A stretch of DNA of 33,682 nt from positions 1-33,682 of the forward strand of contig NZ_FMXK01000027.1 of the NCBI RefSeq assembly GCF_900103635.1, in the 5' to 3' direction. This document shows positions 1 through 7,404 of the stretch, in pieces; the stretch's first letter is position 1; the number at the start of each line of letters is the position of its first letter. Below the pieces are notes generated by a model that had not been told where the DNA came from, did not search any database, and saw only the letters and a list, made by a program, of their open reading frames with translations. The position numbers and the translations under genes were made by a program. This stretch comes from Butyrivibrio sp. INlla18 (GTDB taxonomy: Bacteria > Bacillota > Clostridia > Lachnospirales > Lachnospiraceae).

Positions 1-164
1 GGCCTGCCCATGTCTGAAGAATACTTATCTTCAACAAGATCATATATGAATGACCAGTCTATGGCTTTATCAATAAGCCTGAGCATGTGATCCTGAGGTA
101 CCAGGTCATCCATGCTCACAAACTGCATTTGCTCACGTTTTCTTTCGGTATTAGAAGTCATCAT
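1..164 (-). CDS. IS1182-type transposase, N-terminal part (cut by window edge)
   Basis: The minus strand from the ATG pair at 164/161 is open to the window edge and gives about 54 residues. They run from a short polar start (MMTSNTERKR) through VSMDDLVPQDHMLRLIDKAI to FIYDLVEDKYSSDMGRP. The pattern 'D-L-V-P-x-D-H-x-L-R-x-I-D-K-A-I-D-x-S-F-I-Y' followed by 'G-R-P' is the N-terminal domain of IS1182/IS1182-like (DDE, IS5-related) transposases, recognised from family knowledge. The catalytic DDE residues would lie outside the window, so intactness cannot be judged. A good extended -10 promoter lies just upstream. I could not define the terminal inverted repeat, which should fall in about 165-260 if the element is complete. 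Confidence 0.8.
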   Translation of the reverse strand, partial: MMTSNTERKREQMQFVSMDDLVPQDHMLRLIDKAIDWSFIYDLVEDKYSSDMGR

Positions 165-198
165 AAAGGCTATCCCCATCCCCAACTTTGATACTTCT

Positions 199-206
199 AT
201 TATACC
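199..206 (-). promoter_or_regulatory. Extended -10 promoter of the transposase
   Basis: Reading the minus strand, TATAAT (199-204) is preceded by TGG, giving the extended -10 form TGnTATAAT about 35 bases upstream of the transposase start. No good -35 is visible at 16-18 bases, which is usual for extended -10 promoters. Confidence 0.5.
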
Positions 207-260
207 ATAAAAAGTGCTGCAATCTCAGATGAATACTGGGTTTATAGCGCTTTTGCAAAG

Positions 261-285
261 AAAAATCCACGGCGCATGCCGTGGA
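261..285 (-). terminator. Terminator of the vanW-to-GNAT operon
   Basis: TCCACGGC (266-273), loop GCAT, GCCGTGGA (278-285) form a perfect 8-bp stem. On the minus strand it is followed directly by TTTTTC. It lies about 50 bases beyond the GNAT stop codon and is a classic intrinsic terminator for the minus-strand operon. Confidence 0.75.
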
Positions 286-301
286 CTTTGTCTACAGTCT
301 G

Positions 302-334
302 AGAGTTTGAGATACCTCAAACTCTTTCTTTTTT
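302..334 (+). terminator. Plus-strand hairpin with T-run
   Basis: AGAGTTTGAG (302-311), loop ATAC, CTCAAACTCT (316-325) form a perfect 10-bp stem followed on the plus strand by TTCTTTTTT (326-334). The T-run overlaps the last codons of the minus-strand GNAT gene. It has terminator form for plus-strand transcription, although no plus-strand gene is seen upstream. It may shield the operon from antisense reading out of the insertion element. Confidence 0.55.
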
Positions 335-767
335 AAATCTTTAATTCCATAATAATCTCATCTTCATCTACATCTCCGGTATGATAAAACCCTAGGCTTT
401 CATACAGATTCTTAGCCGCTGTATTTCCTTCAATGTAACAAAGACAAACCTTTTCAAACTTTCGTTCTTTTCTCATCCTATCGAGAATAAGCGTTGCCGC
501 TTCTTTTCCATAACCTTTTCCTTGATATCTCTGGTCAATGAACAACTGGCTAAAATCATATGCCTGCATCTTAGGGCAATCGTAATATAATGCCATCCCT
601 ACAGGATTCTCATCATCGTATATTACACAAGCGTAGCTTCCATTTTCTCTGTACGCGTACGCCCTAGCCAATAATCTCATAGGATCAGAAACAAAATTTT
701 TTTGTTCCTCCGAAACTGAAAGATCTTCTCTCCAGTTTTCTCCTGTCACTTTTTCTAAATGTATCAT
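333..767 (-). CDS. GNAT family N-acetyltransferase (polyamine/diamine acetyltransferase-like)
   Basis: This 144-residue protein is one GNAT domain, the usual length for a minimal family member. The acetyl-CoA binding loop is R80-Y-Q-G83-K-G85-Y-G, after the beta4 segment SQLFID, and the C-terminal 'NTAAKNLYESLGF' is the typical alpha4/beta6 region. The opening (SEEQKNFV, then LLARAYAY) resembles spermidine/diamine acetyltransferases of the BltD/PaiA type, so a polyamine or small amine acceptor is possible. The acceptor cannot be fixed from sequence. The ATG at 767 has AAGGCGG seven bases or so upstream. It lies 25 bases after the aminotransferase gene and is the last gene of the five-gene run ending at the 266-285 terminator. 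Confidence 0.85.
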   Translation of the reverse strand: MIHLEKVTGENWREDLSVSEEQKNFVSDPMRLLARAYAYRENGSYACVIYDDENPVGMALYYDCPKMQAYDFSQLFIDQRYQGKGYGKEAATLILDRMRKERKFEKVCLCYIEGNTAAKNLYESLGFYHTGDVDEDEIIMELKI

Positions 768-792
768 TTTTCCGCCTTAATATTATGTCTTT

Positions 793-1950
793 TTATAGCT
801 TAGATATAAATCTCTCAAGTCTCTCCATTGCAGCCTTCAGGTTATCCAGTGAATATGCGTAAGAAATACGAATATATCCTTCACCGCAATCTCCAAAAGC
901 TGTTCCTGGAACAACTGCAAGTTTCTCTTCCTTCAAAAGTCTTGTACAGAACTCGTCACTACTCATTCCAAACTTCTTAATAGAAGGAAATACGTAGAAT
1001 GCGCCAAATGGTTCAAAGCAGGTAAGACCTATTCTTTCGAATTCATTTAAGAGATATCTTCTGCGTTGATTGTACTGCTCACGCATCATCTTAACATCAT
1101 CATCACCATTTCTAAGAGCTTCTACTGCAGCATACTGGCTGGTTGTAGGGGCACACATTATAGCAAACTGGTGAATCTTGACCATCTGCTTCATGATGAT
1201 CTCAGGCCCACAAGCATAACCAAGTCTCCAACCTGTCATGGCATAAGCCTTGGAGAAACCATTTATGAGGATAGTTCTCTCCTTCATTCCAGGAATAGAA
1301 ACGATTGAAACGTGCTCTCCGTTATATGTAAGTTCTCCGTAGATCTCATCAGAAATTACAAAGAGATCTTTTTCAATAACTACCTTAGCTATTGCCTCAA
1401 GGTCCTCTTTTGACATAACCGCACCAGTTGGGTTGTTAGGGAAAGGAAGGACTAAGATCTTGGTCTTATCTGTTACTTTCTCAAGTACTTCCTCAGCTGT
1501 AAGTCTGAACTGATTTTCTTCCTTAAGCTCAATTGTAACTGGAACAGCATCAGCTAAAATAGCACATGGTTCGTATGATACGTAGCTTGGCTGAGGAATA
1601 AGAACCTCGTCTCCTGCGTCGACCATCGCTCTAAGTGCAAGGTCAATTGCTTCAGATCCACCTACTGTTACGAATATCTCTTTTAATGGATCATATTCTA
1701 CGTTCTGAGTTCTCTTAATATAATTTGAAATTTCCTGTCTCAGCTCTTTTAATCCGGAATTGGAAGTATAGAAGGTTCTGCCCTTCTCAAGTGAATAGAT
1801 ACCCTCGTCTCTGATGTGCCAAGGTGTATCAAAGTCAGGCTCACCTACACCAAGGGAAATAGCACCCTCGGTTTCCTGAACGATATCAAAAAACTTTCGA
1901 ATTCCAGAAGGCTTTATATCAACTACTTTCTTTCCTATTGGATTTCTCAT
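793..1950 (-). CDS. Class I/II pyridoxal-phosphate aminotransferase (aspartate/aromatic type)
   Basis: A 385-residue fold-type I aminotransferase, a normal length for the family. Visible landmarks are the N-terminal SLGVGEPDF (32-40), SNSGLKELR near 63-71, the NNPTG motif (172-176), D201-E-I-Y, and the Schiff-base lysine K234 in GFSKAYAMTGWRLGY. The C-terminal YIRISYA carries the arginine that binds the substrate alpha-carboxylate. The order fits the AspC/PatA subgroup (COG0436), which transfers amino groups between aspartate, aromatic or aliphatic amino acids and 2-oxoglutarate. The amino donor is not predictable. Its ATG overlaps the stop codon of the Lrp/AsnC gene by four bases (1947-1950), so the two are translationally coupled. 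The pairing suggests that the regulator senses the substrate or product of this enzyme. Confidence 0.93.
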   Translation of the reverse strand: MRNPIGKKVVDIKPSGIRKFFDIVQETEGAISLGVGEPDFDTPWHIRDEGIYSLEKGRTFYTSNSGLKELRQEISNYIKRTQNVEYDPLKEIFVTVGGSEAIDLALRAMVDAGDEVLIPQPSYVSYEPCAILADAVPVTIELKEENQFRLTAEEVLEKVTDKTKILVLPFPNNPTGAVMSKEDLEAIAKVVIEKDLFVISDEIYGELTYNGEHVSIVSIPGMKERTILINGFSKAYAMTGWRLGYACGPEIIMKQMVKIHQFAIMCAPTTSQYAAVEALRNGDDDVKMMREQYNQRRRYLLNEFERIGLTCFEPFGAFYVFPSIKKFGMSSDEFCTRLLKEEKLAVVPGTAFGDCGEGYIRISYAYSLDNLKAAMERLERFISKL

Positions 1951-2435
1951 GGTGTTATTATCTCCCTTGTGTCTTCATACTTCTTAGTAAGAATTGTTCC
2001 GTGATCCTTATATTTCTTGAGGATGAAATGTGTTGCTGTACTAAGGACAGTATCAAGTGTCGCAAGTTTATTGTTAACAAATCCGGCTACTTCCTGAAGA
2101 GTCTTTCCTTCAAGGATTACCATAAGGTCGAATCCTCCGCTCATGAGGTATACGCTGGTAACTTCCGGATACTTGTAGATTCTCTCTGCAATGCTGTCAA
2201 ATCCAAGTCCTCTTGTTGGAGTAACCTTAACTTCGATGAGGGCATTTACCTTCTCGATTGAAGTCTTGGACCAGTCTATCATTGTGTGATATCCGCAGAT
2301 CACACCTTCTTCTTCAAGCGCTTTAAGCTCGTTCGCTACTTCTATCTCTTCCGCACCAAGGAGTACGCTAAGTTCATGTACATCGATACGGCTGTTTTTC
2401 TCAATTGTCTTTAAAATTTCTTCTCTTGTACTCAT
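1947..2435 (-). CDS. Lrp/AsnC family transcriptional regulator
   Basis: A 162-residue protein of the standard Lrp/AsnC size. Residues about 3-55 form the winged helix-turn-helix (REEILKTIEKNSRID, then a recognition helix near EIEVANELKALEEEGVI). Residues about 65-145 form the RAM ligand-binding domain (NALIEVKVTP, SVYLMSGGFDLMVILEGKTL). The GGFDLMV segment matches the ligand-loop region of the RAM domain. The ATG at 2435 has AAAGGAG eleven bases upstream. It is coupled by a four-base overlap to the aminotransferase and follows the AIR-synthase-like gene by 39 bases. Lrp/AsnC proteins usually bind an amino acid and control neighbouring metabolic or transport genes, so this one probably regulates its own operon. 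Confidence 0.92.
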   Translation of the reverse strand: MSTREEILKTIEKNSRIDVHELSVLLGAEEIEVANELKALEEEGVICGYHTMIDWSKTSIEKVNALIEVKVTPTRGLGFDSIAERIYKYPEVTSVYLMSGGFDLMVILEGKTLQEVAGFVNNKLATLDTVLSTATHFILKKYKDHGTILTKKYEDTREIITP

Positions 2436-2474
2436 GTGGATAAACGCTCCTTTAAATATGTTGTGATAAAACTA

Positions 2475-3449
2475 TTAGCCAAGCACCTTATGTATCTCAT
2501 CTGTCTGTGGCATCTCCAAAAATCTGGACTCATCAAGATTTGTAATGATCTTGTCTTTGCCCTTTTCAAGGTATCCAACAATGACTGCTGGAATTCCAGC
2601 CTCTTCTAAATCTCTTACAAGTGCCTCGCCGTCCTCAGTCGCAAATAAAAGTGCTCCTCCTGAAGTCAGGACGTATGGGTTTATCTCAAAGAACTCACAT
2701 ACTTCGATAGTCTCCTGTCTTACCGGGATACATTTTAAATCGACTTTTAGTCCAGTTCCTGCGCGTTCTCCCATTTCCCAAAGTGCGGCAAATATACCGC
2801 CACCAGAAATATCGTGAATCGCACTGACGCTGGACTTCATGGCGACTGCAGCCTCACTATTTATTCCAAGGAGCTTGGAAAGCTCCTCTGCATCATCTAT
2901 AAATGGCTCCGGATACTTGGAAGCAAGCTCCGCTCGTTTCTCGGCTGCCAGCATTGCTGTACCTTCCATGCCTATCCACTTACTAACTACAAGGGCATCT
3001 CCCGCCTTGGGCTTACTCTTGTATAGAGCCTTTATCATGACTTCTGTTCCTACGCAGGTTGCAGTAACTATTGGTCTAGTAACAACTTCTGTAACTTCTG
3101 TATGGCCTCCTGCATAGGCTATGTCATTGATATTGCAAGCGCTTATGGCATCTCTGACAATCTTTTTAATTACTGCTTCTTCACTATCTTTATCAAGTAG
3201 TATATTAACTATCACATGGTCAGGCTTTATTCCCTGAGCTATCAGAGAATTTGCCGCCTTCATAACAGCATAATATCCGCACTTTGACACGTTTGTAGTA
3301 ATAGTTGCTGTTGCAGAAAAACTATTTTCAGATTCAGAAAAAGCGCAGTCTGCCCCTACAGCTGCGCTTGTCTTTTTATTTGATTCAGTTTTTATGAGCT
3401 TTATGATGGAACGCTTGAGAGCATTCTCTGTTATCTTGCCAATTCTCAT
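2475..3449 (-). CDS. AIR-synthase superfamily protein, HypE/SelD/PurM-like, function unknown
   Basis: This 324-residue protein has the two-part fold of the AIR synthase superfamily. The N-terminal domain includes AYAGGHTEVTE (111-121), the family's ATP-binding 'GG-x-T' region. The C-terminal domain includes A210-I-H-D-I-S-G-G-G, the equivalent of the HypE 'H-D-P-T-x-G-G' motif, and later YVLTSGGALLFA. The ATP grip is therefore present, and a phosphorylation or dehydration of a carboxyl or amide is likely. It does not end in the conserved cysteine tail of HypE (the end is EIHKVLG), and no hydrogenase gene is nearby, so it is not a normal hydrogenase maturation factor. The Shine-Dalgarno is weak (GGCGG four bases before the ATG at 3449). 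It sits 39 bases after vanW and 39 before lrp. Confidence 0.8.
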   Translation of the reverse strand: MRIGKITENALKRSIIKLIKTESNKKTSAAVGADCAFSESENSFSATATITTNVSKCGYYAVMKAANSLIAQGIKPDHVIVNILLDKDSEEAVIKKIVRDAISACNINDIAYAGGHTEVTEVVTRPIVTATCVGTEVMIKALYKSKPKAGDALVVSKWIGMEGTAMLAAEKRAELASKYPEPFIDDAEELSKLLGINSEAAVAMKSSVSAIHDISGGGIFAALWEMGERAGTGLKVDLKCIPVRQETIEVCEFFEINPYVLTSGGALLFATEDGEALVRDLEEAGIPAVIVGYLEKGKDKIITNLDESRFLEMPQTDEIHKVLG

Positions 3450-3488
3450 ATAACCGCCATATTCTATGCAAATGTTTACAGTTTCAGA

Positions 3489-5048
3489 TTATCCTTGTAA
3501 TTCCTCTTCCTCTGCAGCTTGCTGGTCTCTAAGCTGCTGATTGGCTGCATCTACAGCATCCTGAGCTGCCTGTACTGCCGCTGCTTCATTTTCAGTTCCC
3601 TGAGCGTTCCTAGCTGCTCCAAGGGCTCCTGCTACAGCTTTGATAGTTCCAACATCTCCTGTTGAGATAGCTGTCTGTATCTTGGCCATGGCGCTTTCAT
3701 CGGCACCAGCTGTTCCTATTGTGATAATTCTAGGAACCATCTTGTAGGTACTGCTATTTACAACTTCTCTGCTAACTTCCTGACCATTTTCAGTAACAAT
3801 CTTCCAGAGCTGTGCCTTGTATCCAAGGTGCGCTGACTGTGTTCCCACATAGCCAAGTGACTGTGATGGGTCTGTTACATATTGATCTGCAGAAGCAGGC
3901 GTAGTCTCTAATACTTCGCTCTTGTACTCTACCTTATGACCTGGATCTCTTGTCTCAACGCCATAGATAGTAAATGTAATATGCTTGTCTGATGTAGTAT
4001 AGCCTTCAATATAGATAGGAGCATCTGTGCTGTTTACAAACTTAAAGTTCTTGCCGCCAGACTCTGCAATAGCTGCATCTGCAGAAGGCTCTACATAAGT
4101 TACGATCATTGAGTGATTGTGTCTCTCTGTTACTTCAAGCTCAGCAAGAAGTACTGCATTATAAAGAGTTGTTGATACCTGGCATATTCCGCCGCCAACA
4201 CTCTCAACTACAAGTCCGTTAAGATATGAACCTGCTGGGAAATATCCGTTAGCTTCTGTGAAAGGAGTGATAGTATCAAGAACTGAGAACTCCTCACCTG
4301 GATAAATAGTTGAACCATTGATATGCGCACATCCATTAGCTACGTTGGCACTTCTGGCTGCTCCAGATGTTCTGTAGCTTGTAGTGTAAGTTCCAAGTAC
4401 GTCTCTTACCTTAGCTAGCTCTTCAGCGCTGCCTTTAGGAGCATCCTCTTTTACAGAGAGCTGAATAACTGTATTGTCTGCGCTCCAGTCATTCTTGATG
4501 AAGTCCTTGATGATTCCTACTGATTCTGCGACATCTACAAGGTATCCTGTCTGACCTTCTGTTACTTCAAAACCGTTCTCAGTTTTCTTGAGCCCGTAGT
4601 TTACTGTCTTTTGATCAAAATTCTTGCTGCACTTTGCAAGTACATCCTGCAAAGCCTCTTCGTTATAACCATACTCGATATCAAACTTGTGATTGTTTCT
4701 CTCAAGGTCCTTCATGGCTTTGTATCTCTGAACGATGTTGCCTTCGTGACCAAGAGCATATGCTTCATCTGCTATGTCTGTATTATTCCATGTAATGCCG
4801 AGATCTGAGGCCATAACTGTTATAGTCTTGCCTTCACCGGCTGATAATGTAAGTTCGCTGCTGTTTAATTCCTGGAAATAAGCTTCGATAGTGGTATTTG
4901 CATCAGCAATTGTCATACCGGATACATCAATGTTACCGATATATACGCCATTTGCAATTGTGCCCTTATCAGATGCCTGCACATTTATAGCAGGGCATAC
5001 TAAGATAGATAAGAAAAGGAGAAAAATTCCTCCAAAAAATTTTTTCAT
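3489..5048 (-). CDS. Secreted VanW family protein with G5-like domain
   Basis: A 519-residue exported protein. Residues 1-25 are a signal peptide (MKKFF, then a hydrophobic core, cleavage near VQA-S). Residues about 30-190 show two copies of the peptidoglycan-binding PGBD-type fold often found ahead of VanW (GVYIGNIDVSGMTIADA). Residues about 225-345 are the VanW domain, with its hallmark GEEFSVLDTI and VESVGGGICQVSTTLYNA. Residues about 375-450 (HKVEYKSEVLETTP to MVPRIITIGT) resemble a G5 domain. The tail from about 455 is alanine- and glutamine-rich, low-complexity and helical. The role is probably in the cell wall; the VanW biochemical activity is not established. AGAGGAAG precedes the ATG at 5048. 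It is the first gene of the minus-strand run. Confidence 0.88.
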   Translation of the reverse strand: MKKFFGGIFLLFLSILVCPAINVQASDKGTIANGVYIGNIDVSGMTIADANTTIEAYFQELNSSELTLSAGEGKTITVMASDLGITWNNTDIADEAYALGHEGNIVQRYKAMKDLERNNHKFDIEYGYNEEALQDVLAKCSKNFDQKTVNYGLKKTENGFEVTEGQTGYLVDVAESVGIIKDFIKNDWSADNTVIQLSVKEDAPKGSAEELAKVRDVLGTYTTSYRTSGAARSANVANGCAHINGSTIYPGEEFSVLDTITPFTEANGYFPAGSYLNGLVVESVGGGICQVSTTLYNAVLLAELEVTERHNHSMIVTYVEPSADAAIAESGGKNFKFVNSTDAPIYIEGYTTSDKHITFTIYGVETRDPGHKVEYKSEVLETTPASADQYVTDPSQSLGYVGTQSAHLGYKAQLWKIVTENGQEVSREVVNSSTYKMVPRIITIGTAGADESAMAKIQTAISTGDVGTIKAVAGALGAARNAQGTENEAAAVQAAQDAVDAANQQLRDQQAAEEEELQG

Positions 5049-5115
5049 AATGCTTCCTCTGTGCTATGATGAAAATAAAAAAAAATTACCCACTTTTACT
5101 GAAAGGATATTATAG

Positions 5116-5775
5116 ATGAAATTACCCTTTTTAGCAAGTTTCATTATACTTGCAATCTTTTTCAATATCAGCATGCGTCGCGTTTCCAGAAAGGTCGAAC
5201 AGAAAGAAGAAGACTTCTGGGAAAGGGAACGCAAATCAAACGAAGTTAGAAGAAAGAGCCTTGAAGGACTTGAATATGTTCACATCCCATTCAATCTCCT
5301 TCCTTTTGATACAGCAGGTGACAACGAAGCGCTACAAAATGCGGAAAATGATCTGAAAGCATTAGCCTTCGAAAAAATAGTTAACTTTACTGGAATTTCA
5401 AATACAGACCTAAAGCTCGAGTATGGAACAGCTAACATAACTGCTCTTACCCAATACGATCAGAACTATACCACTCTAGTACGTGCCCTTCAGAACTGGG
5501 GCGAGCTCCTCTACAATCAGGGCCGCTACGAAGATGCCTCCAAGGTTTTGGAGTTCTCAGTAAAGACTAGAACTGACGTAACAGCAACCTACAGACTTCT
5601 TGTAGATATCTACAAGACCAAGTTAGAGCTTAGTGAAGAAGAGATTGAAAAGAAGATAAACGGTCTTATTCCAATTGCCAAGAATCTTAACTCCCTTAGC
5701 AAAAGACCTATATTACAGCTACTTGGTGTTCCTATGGATGAAACCAAGAAAAAGCCACCACTTGTCACTTTCTAA
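5116..5775 (+). CDS. Unidentified membrane-anchored protein with helical-repeat region
   Basis: I do not recognise this 219-residue protein as a named family. Residues 2-18 (KLPFLASFIILAIFFNI) form one membrane helix followed by basic residues, so it is probably a bitopic protein. Residues 20-50 are highly charged and helical. Residues about 125-160 (LVRALQNWGELLYNQGRYEDASKVLEF) look like one tetratricopeptide-type repeat with a partial second one behind it. The pattern suggests a membrane-tethered adaptor. AAAGGAT lies about nine bases before the ATG at 5116. It is divergent from vanW across 67 bases, so a shared promoter region and a cell-envelope role are plausible but unproven. A bidirectional terminator follows the stop. 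Confidence 0.8.
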   Translation: MKLPFLASFIILAIFFNISMRRVSRKVEQKEEDFWERERKSNEVRRKSLEGLEYVHIPFNLLPFDTAGDNEALQNAENDLKALAFEKIVNFTGISNTDLKLEYGTANITALTQYDQNYTTLVRALQNWGELLYNQGRYEDASKVLEFSVKTRTDVTATYRLLVDIYKTKLELSEEEIEKKINGLIPIAKNLNSLSKRPILQLLGVPMDETKKKPPLVTF

Positions 5776-5794
5776 CTGATATAGCTATAAAAAC

Positions 5795-5843
5795 AAGCCG
5801 CAATAGAAAACTTATTATCTATTGCGGCTTTCTTATTTCTTTT
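5795..5843. terminator. Bidirectional terminator between the membrane protein and galT
   Basis: AAGCCGCAATAG (5795-5806) and CTATTGCGGCTT (5819-5830) form a perfect 12-bp stem with a 12-base AT-rich loop. The plus strand continues TCTTATTTCTTTT, and the minus strand continues GTTTTTA, so it can serve both convergent genes. Confidence 0.85.
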
Positions 5844-5844
5844 A

Positions 5845-7383
5845 TCAAAGAGTACTTACAAAGCGGTCAAATGCAGCCTGACCTTCAGCTGTTCTCTTAT
5901 ATACACCAGCATCTTCAAGTACGTGCATGAAGACTTCTCCGATCTCTTTCTGAAGAATCTCATCAATGTTGCTATCATTTATTGCATCATACTTTGTCTT
6001 AAAGGCATCTACCCAATCTGCATGCTTCTCAAGAACTTCGTCTTTTCTGATATCTGCTCCCTCAAGGATTGCTTTCCTAAGGTCAGCCATCTCAGTCTTA
6101 AGTCTTGCTGGAAGTACTGCAAGTCCCATAACCTCAATAAGACCAATGTTCTCTTTCTTGATGTGATGAAGCTCAGCGTGTGGGTGATATACACCAAGTG
6201 GATGCTCATCAGTTGTGATATTGTTTCTAAGTACCAGATCAAGCTCGTAGTTGTCTTCGCGCTTTCTGGCAATAGGAGTAATTGTGTTATGAGGTGTTCC
6301 TTCCGTCTCTGCAAAGATGAATGCAGCTTCGTCAGTGTAGCCTCTCCACTTATTAAGGATCACATCTGCAAGAGCGATGATCCTCTCAGTATCTGGACCA
6401 GAAAGTCTGATAACAGACATAGGCCACTTAACGATTCCGCTCTGAACATCTTCAAAGCCCTTAACTGTAAATGTTCTCTCTACAGGAGCCTTGGCCATAG
6501 CGAATGTATAATGTCCACCCTGGAAATGATCATGGCTAAGGATTGAACCTCCTACGATAGGAAGATCTGCGTTAGATCCTACAAAGTAGTGTGGGAACTG
6601 CTTAACAAAGTCAAAGAGCTTGCAGAAAGTATTGTGCTCGATTTTCATAGGAATATGCTGTGAGTTAAATACGATGCAGTGCTCGTTGTAATAAACATAT
6701 GGAGAATACTGGAAGCCCCACTTTGAATCCTGGATAGTTACAGGAATGATTCTGTGGTTCTCTCTTGCAGGATGATCAACACGTCCTGAATATCCCTCAT
6801 TTTCCCAGCAGAGCTGACACTTAGGATAGCCTGACTGCTTGGCATTACGTGCTGCTGCAATAGCCTTAGGGTCCTTCTCTGGCTTGGAGAGGTTGATAGT
6901 AATATCAAGATCACCATACTCAGTAGGAGCGATCCACTTCATATCCTTTGCAATACGATAACGTCTGATGTAATCGCTATTCTTGGATAAGTTATAGTAG
7001 TAGTCTGTTGCTTCTACAGGATCTTTTTCATATTTAGCGCGGAACTTACTGATAATAGCGCTTGGTCTCTCAACCATAAGTCCCATGAGCTTTGTATCAA
7101 AAAGATCTCTATATACAACGCTGTCGTTTTCAATAAGGCCATTTGCTGCTGCAAAGTCATCCATATCCTTAAGAACTGCCTCAAGGTATGCAGCAAGCTC
7201 TTTTTCATCTGAAGGAACATCCCCTGCAAGCTTCTCAATATCTGTGCTAACATAATCAGCACTATCAAGGCCAAGGGCAATCAAAAGAGAGTTAACAGTA
7301 TAGATAACATCCTCTTTCTCAATAAGGCCTGTGGCAAGACCATAGGCCACTAATTTATTAACTGACTCCTGAATATTGCTCAT
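5845..7383 (-). CDS. galT: UDP-glucose--hexose-1-phosphate uridylyltransferase, class II
   Basis: GalT exchanges UMP between UDP-glucose and galactose 1-phosphate, the second step of the Leloir pathway, in the cytoplasm. At 512 residues it is the long class II (Firmicute) form; the E. coli class I enzyme is near 350. Visible marks are PKCQLCWENEGYSGR, a short Cys-pair segment typical of the class, and the active-site histidine stretch H284-D-H286-F-Q-G-G-H. I chose the ATG at 7383 because GGAG lies eight bases upstream; the TTG two codons earlier has that GGAG only three bases away. It follows galK by 21 bases and ends at a bidirectional terminator. The epimerase galE is not in the window. 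Confidence 0.95.
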   Translation of the reverse strand: MSNIQESVNKLVAYGLATGLIEKEDVIYTVNSLLIALGLDSADYVSTDIEKLAGDVPSDEKELAAYLEAVLKDMDDFAAANGLIENDSVVYRDLFDTKLMGLMVERPSAIISKFRAKYEKDPVEATDYYYNLSKNSDYIRRYRIAKDMKWIAPTEYGDLDITINLSKPEKDPKAIAAARNAKQSGYPKCQLCWENEGYSGRVDHPARENHRIIPVTIQDSKWGFQYSPYVYYNEHCIVFNSQHIPMKIEHNTFCKLFDFVKQFPHYFVGSNADLPIVGGSILSHDHFQGGHYTFAMAKAPVERTFTVKGFEDVQSGIVKWPMSVIRLSGPDTERIIALADVILNKWRGYTDEAAFIFAETEGTPHNTITPIARKREDNYELDLVLRNNITTDEHPLGVYHPHAELHHIKKENIGLIEVMGLAVLPARLKTEMADLRKAILEGADIRKDEVLEKHADWVDAFKTKYDAINDSNIDEILQKEIGEVFMHVLEDAGVYKRTAEGQAAFDRFVSTL

Positions 7384-7404
7384 TTCCAAATCTCCATGAT
7401 TTTA

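Noticed and set aside
5923..6546. Plus-strand open frame of 207 codons inside galT
   Set aside because: It is antisense to galT and its composition (many Cys, Ser, Ile) is that of a shadow frame; no start signal or domain is seen.
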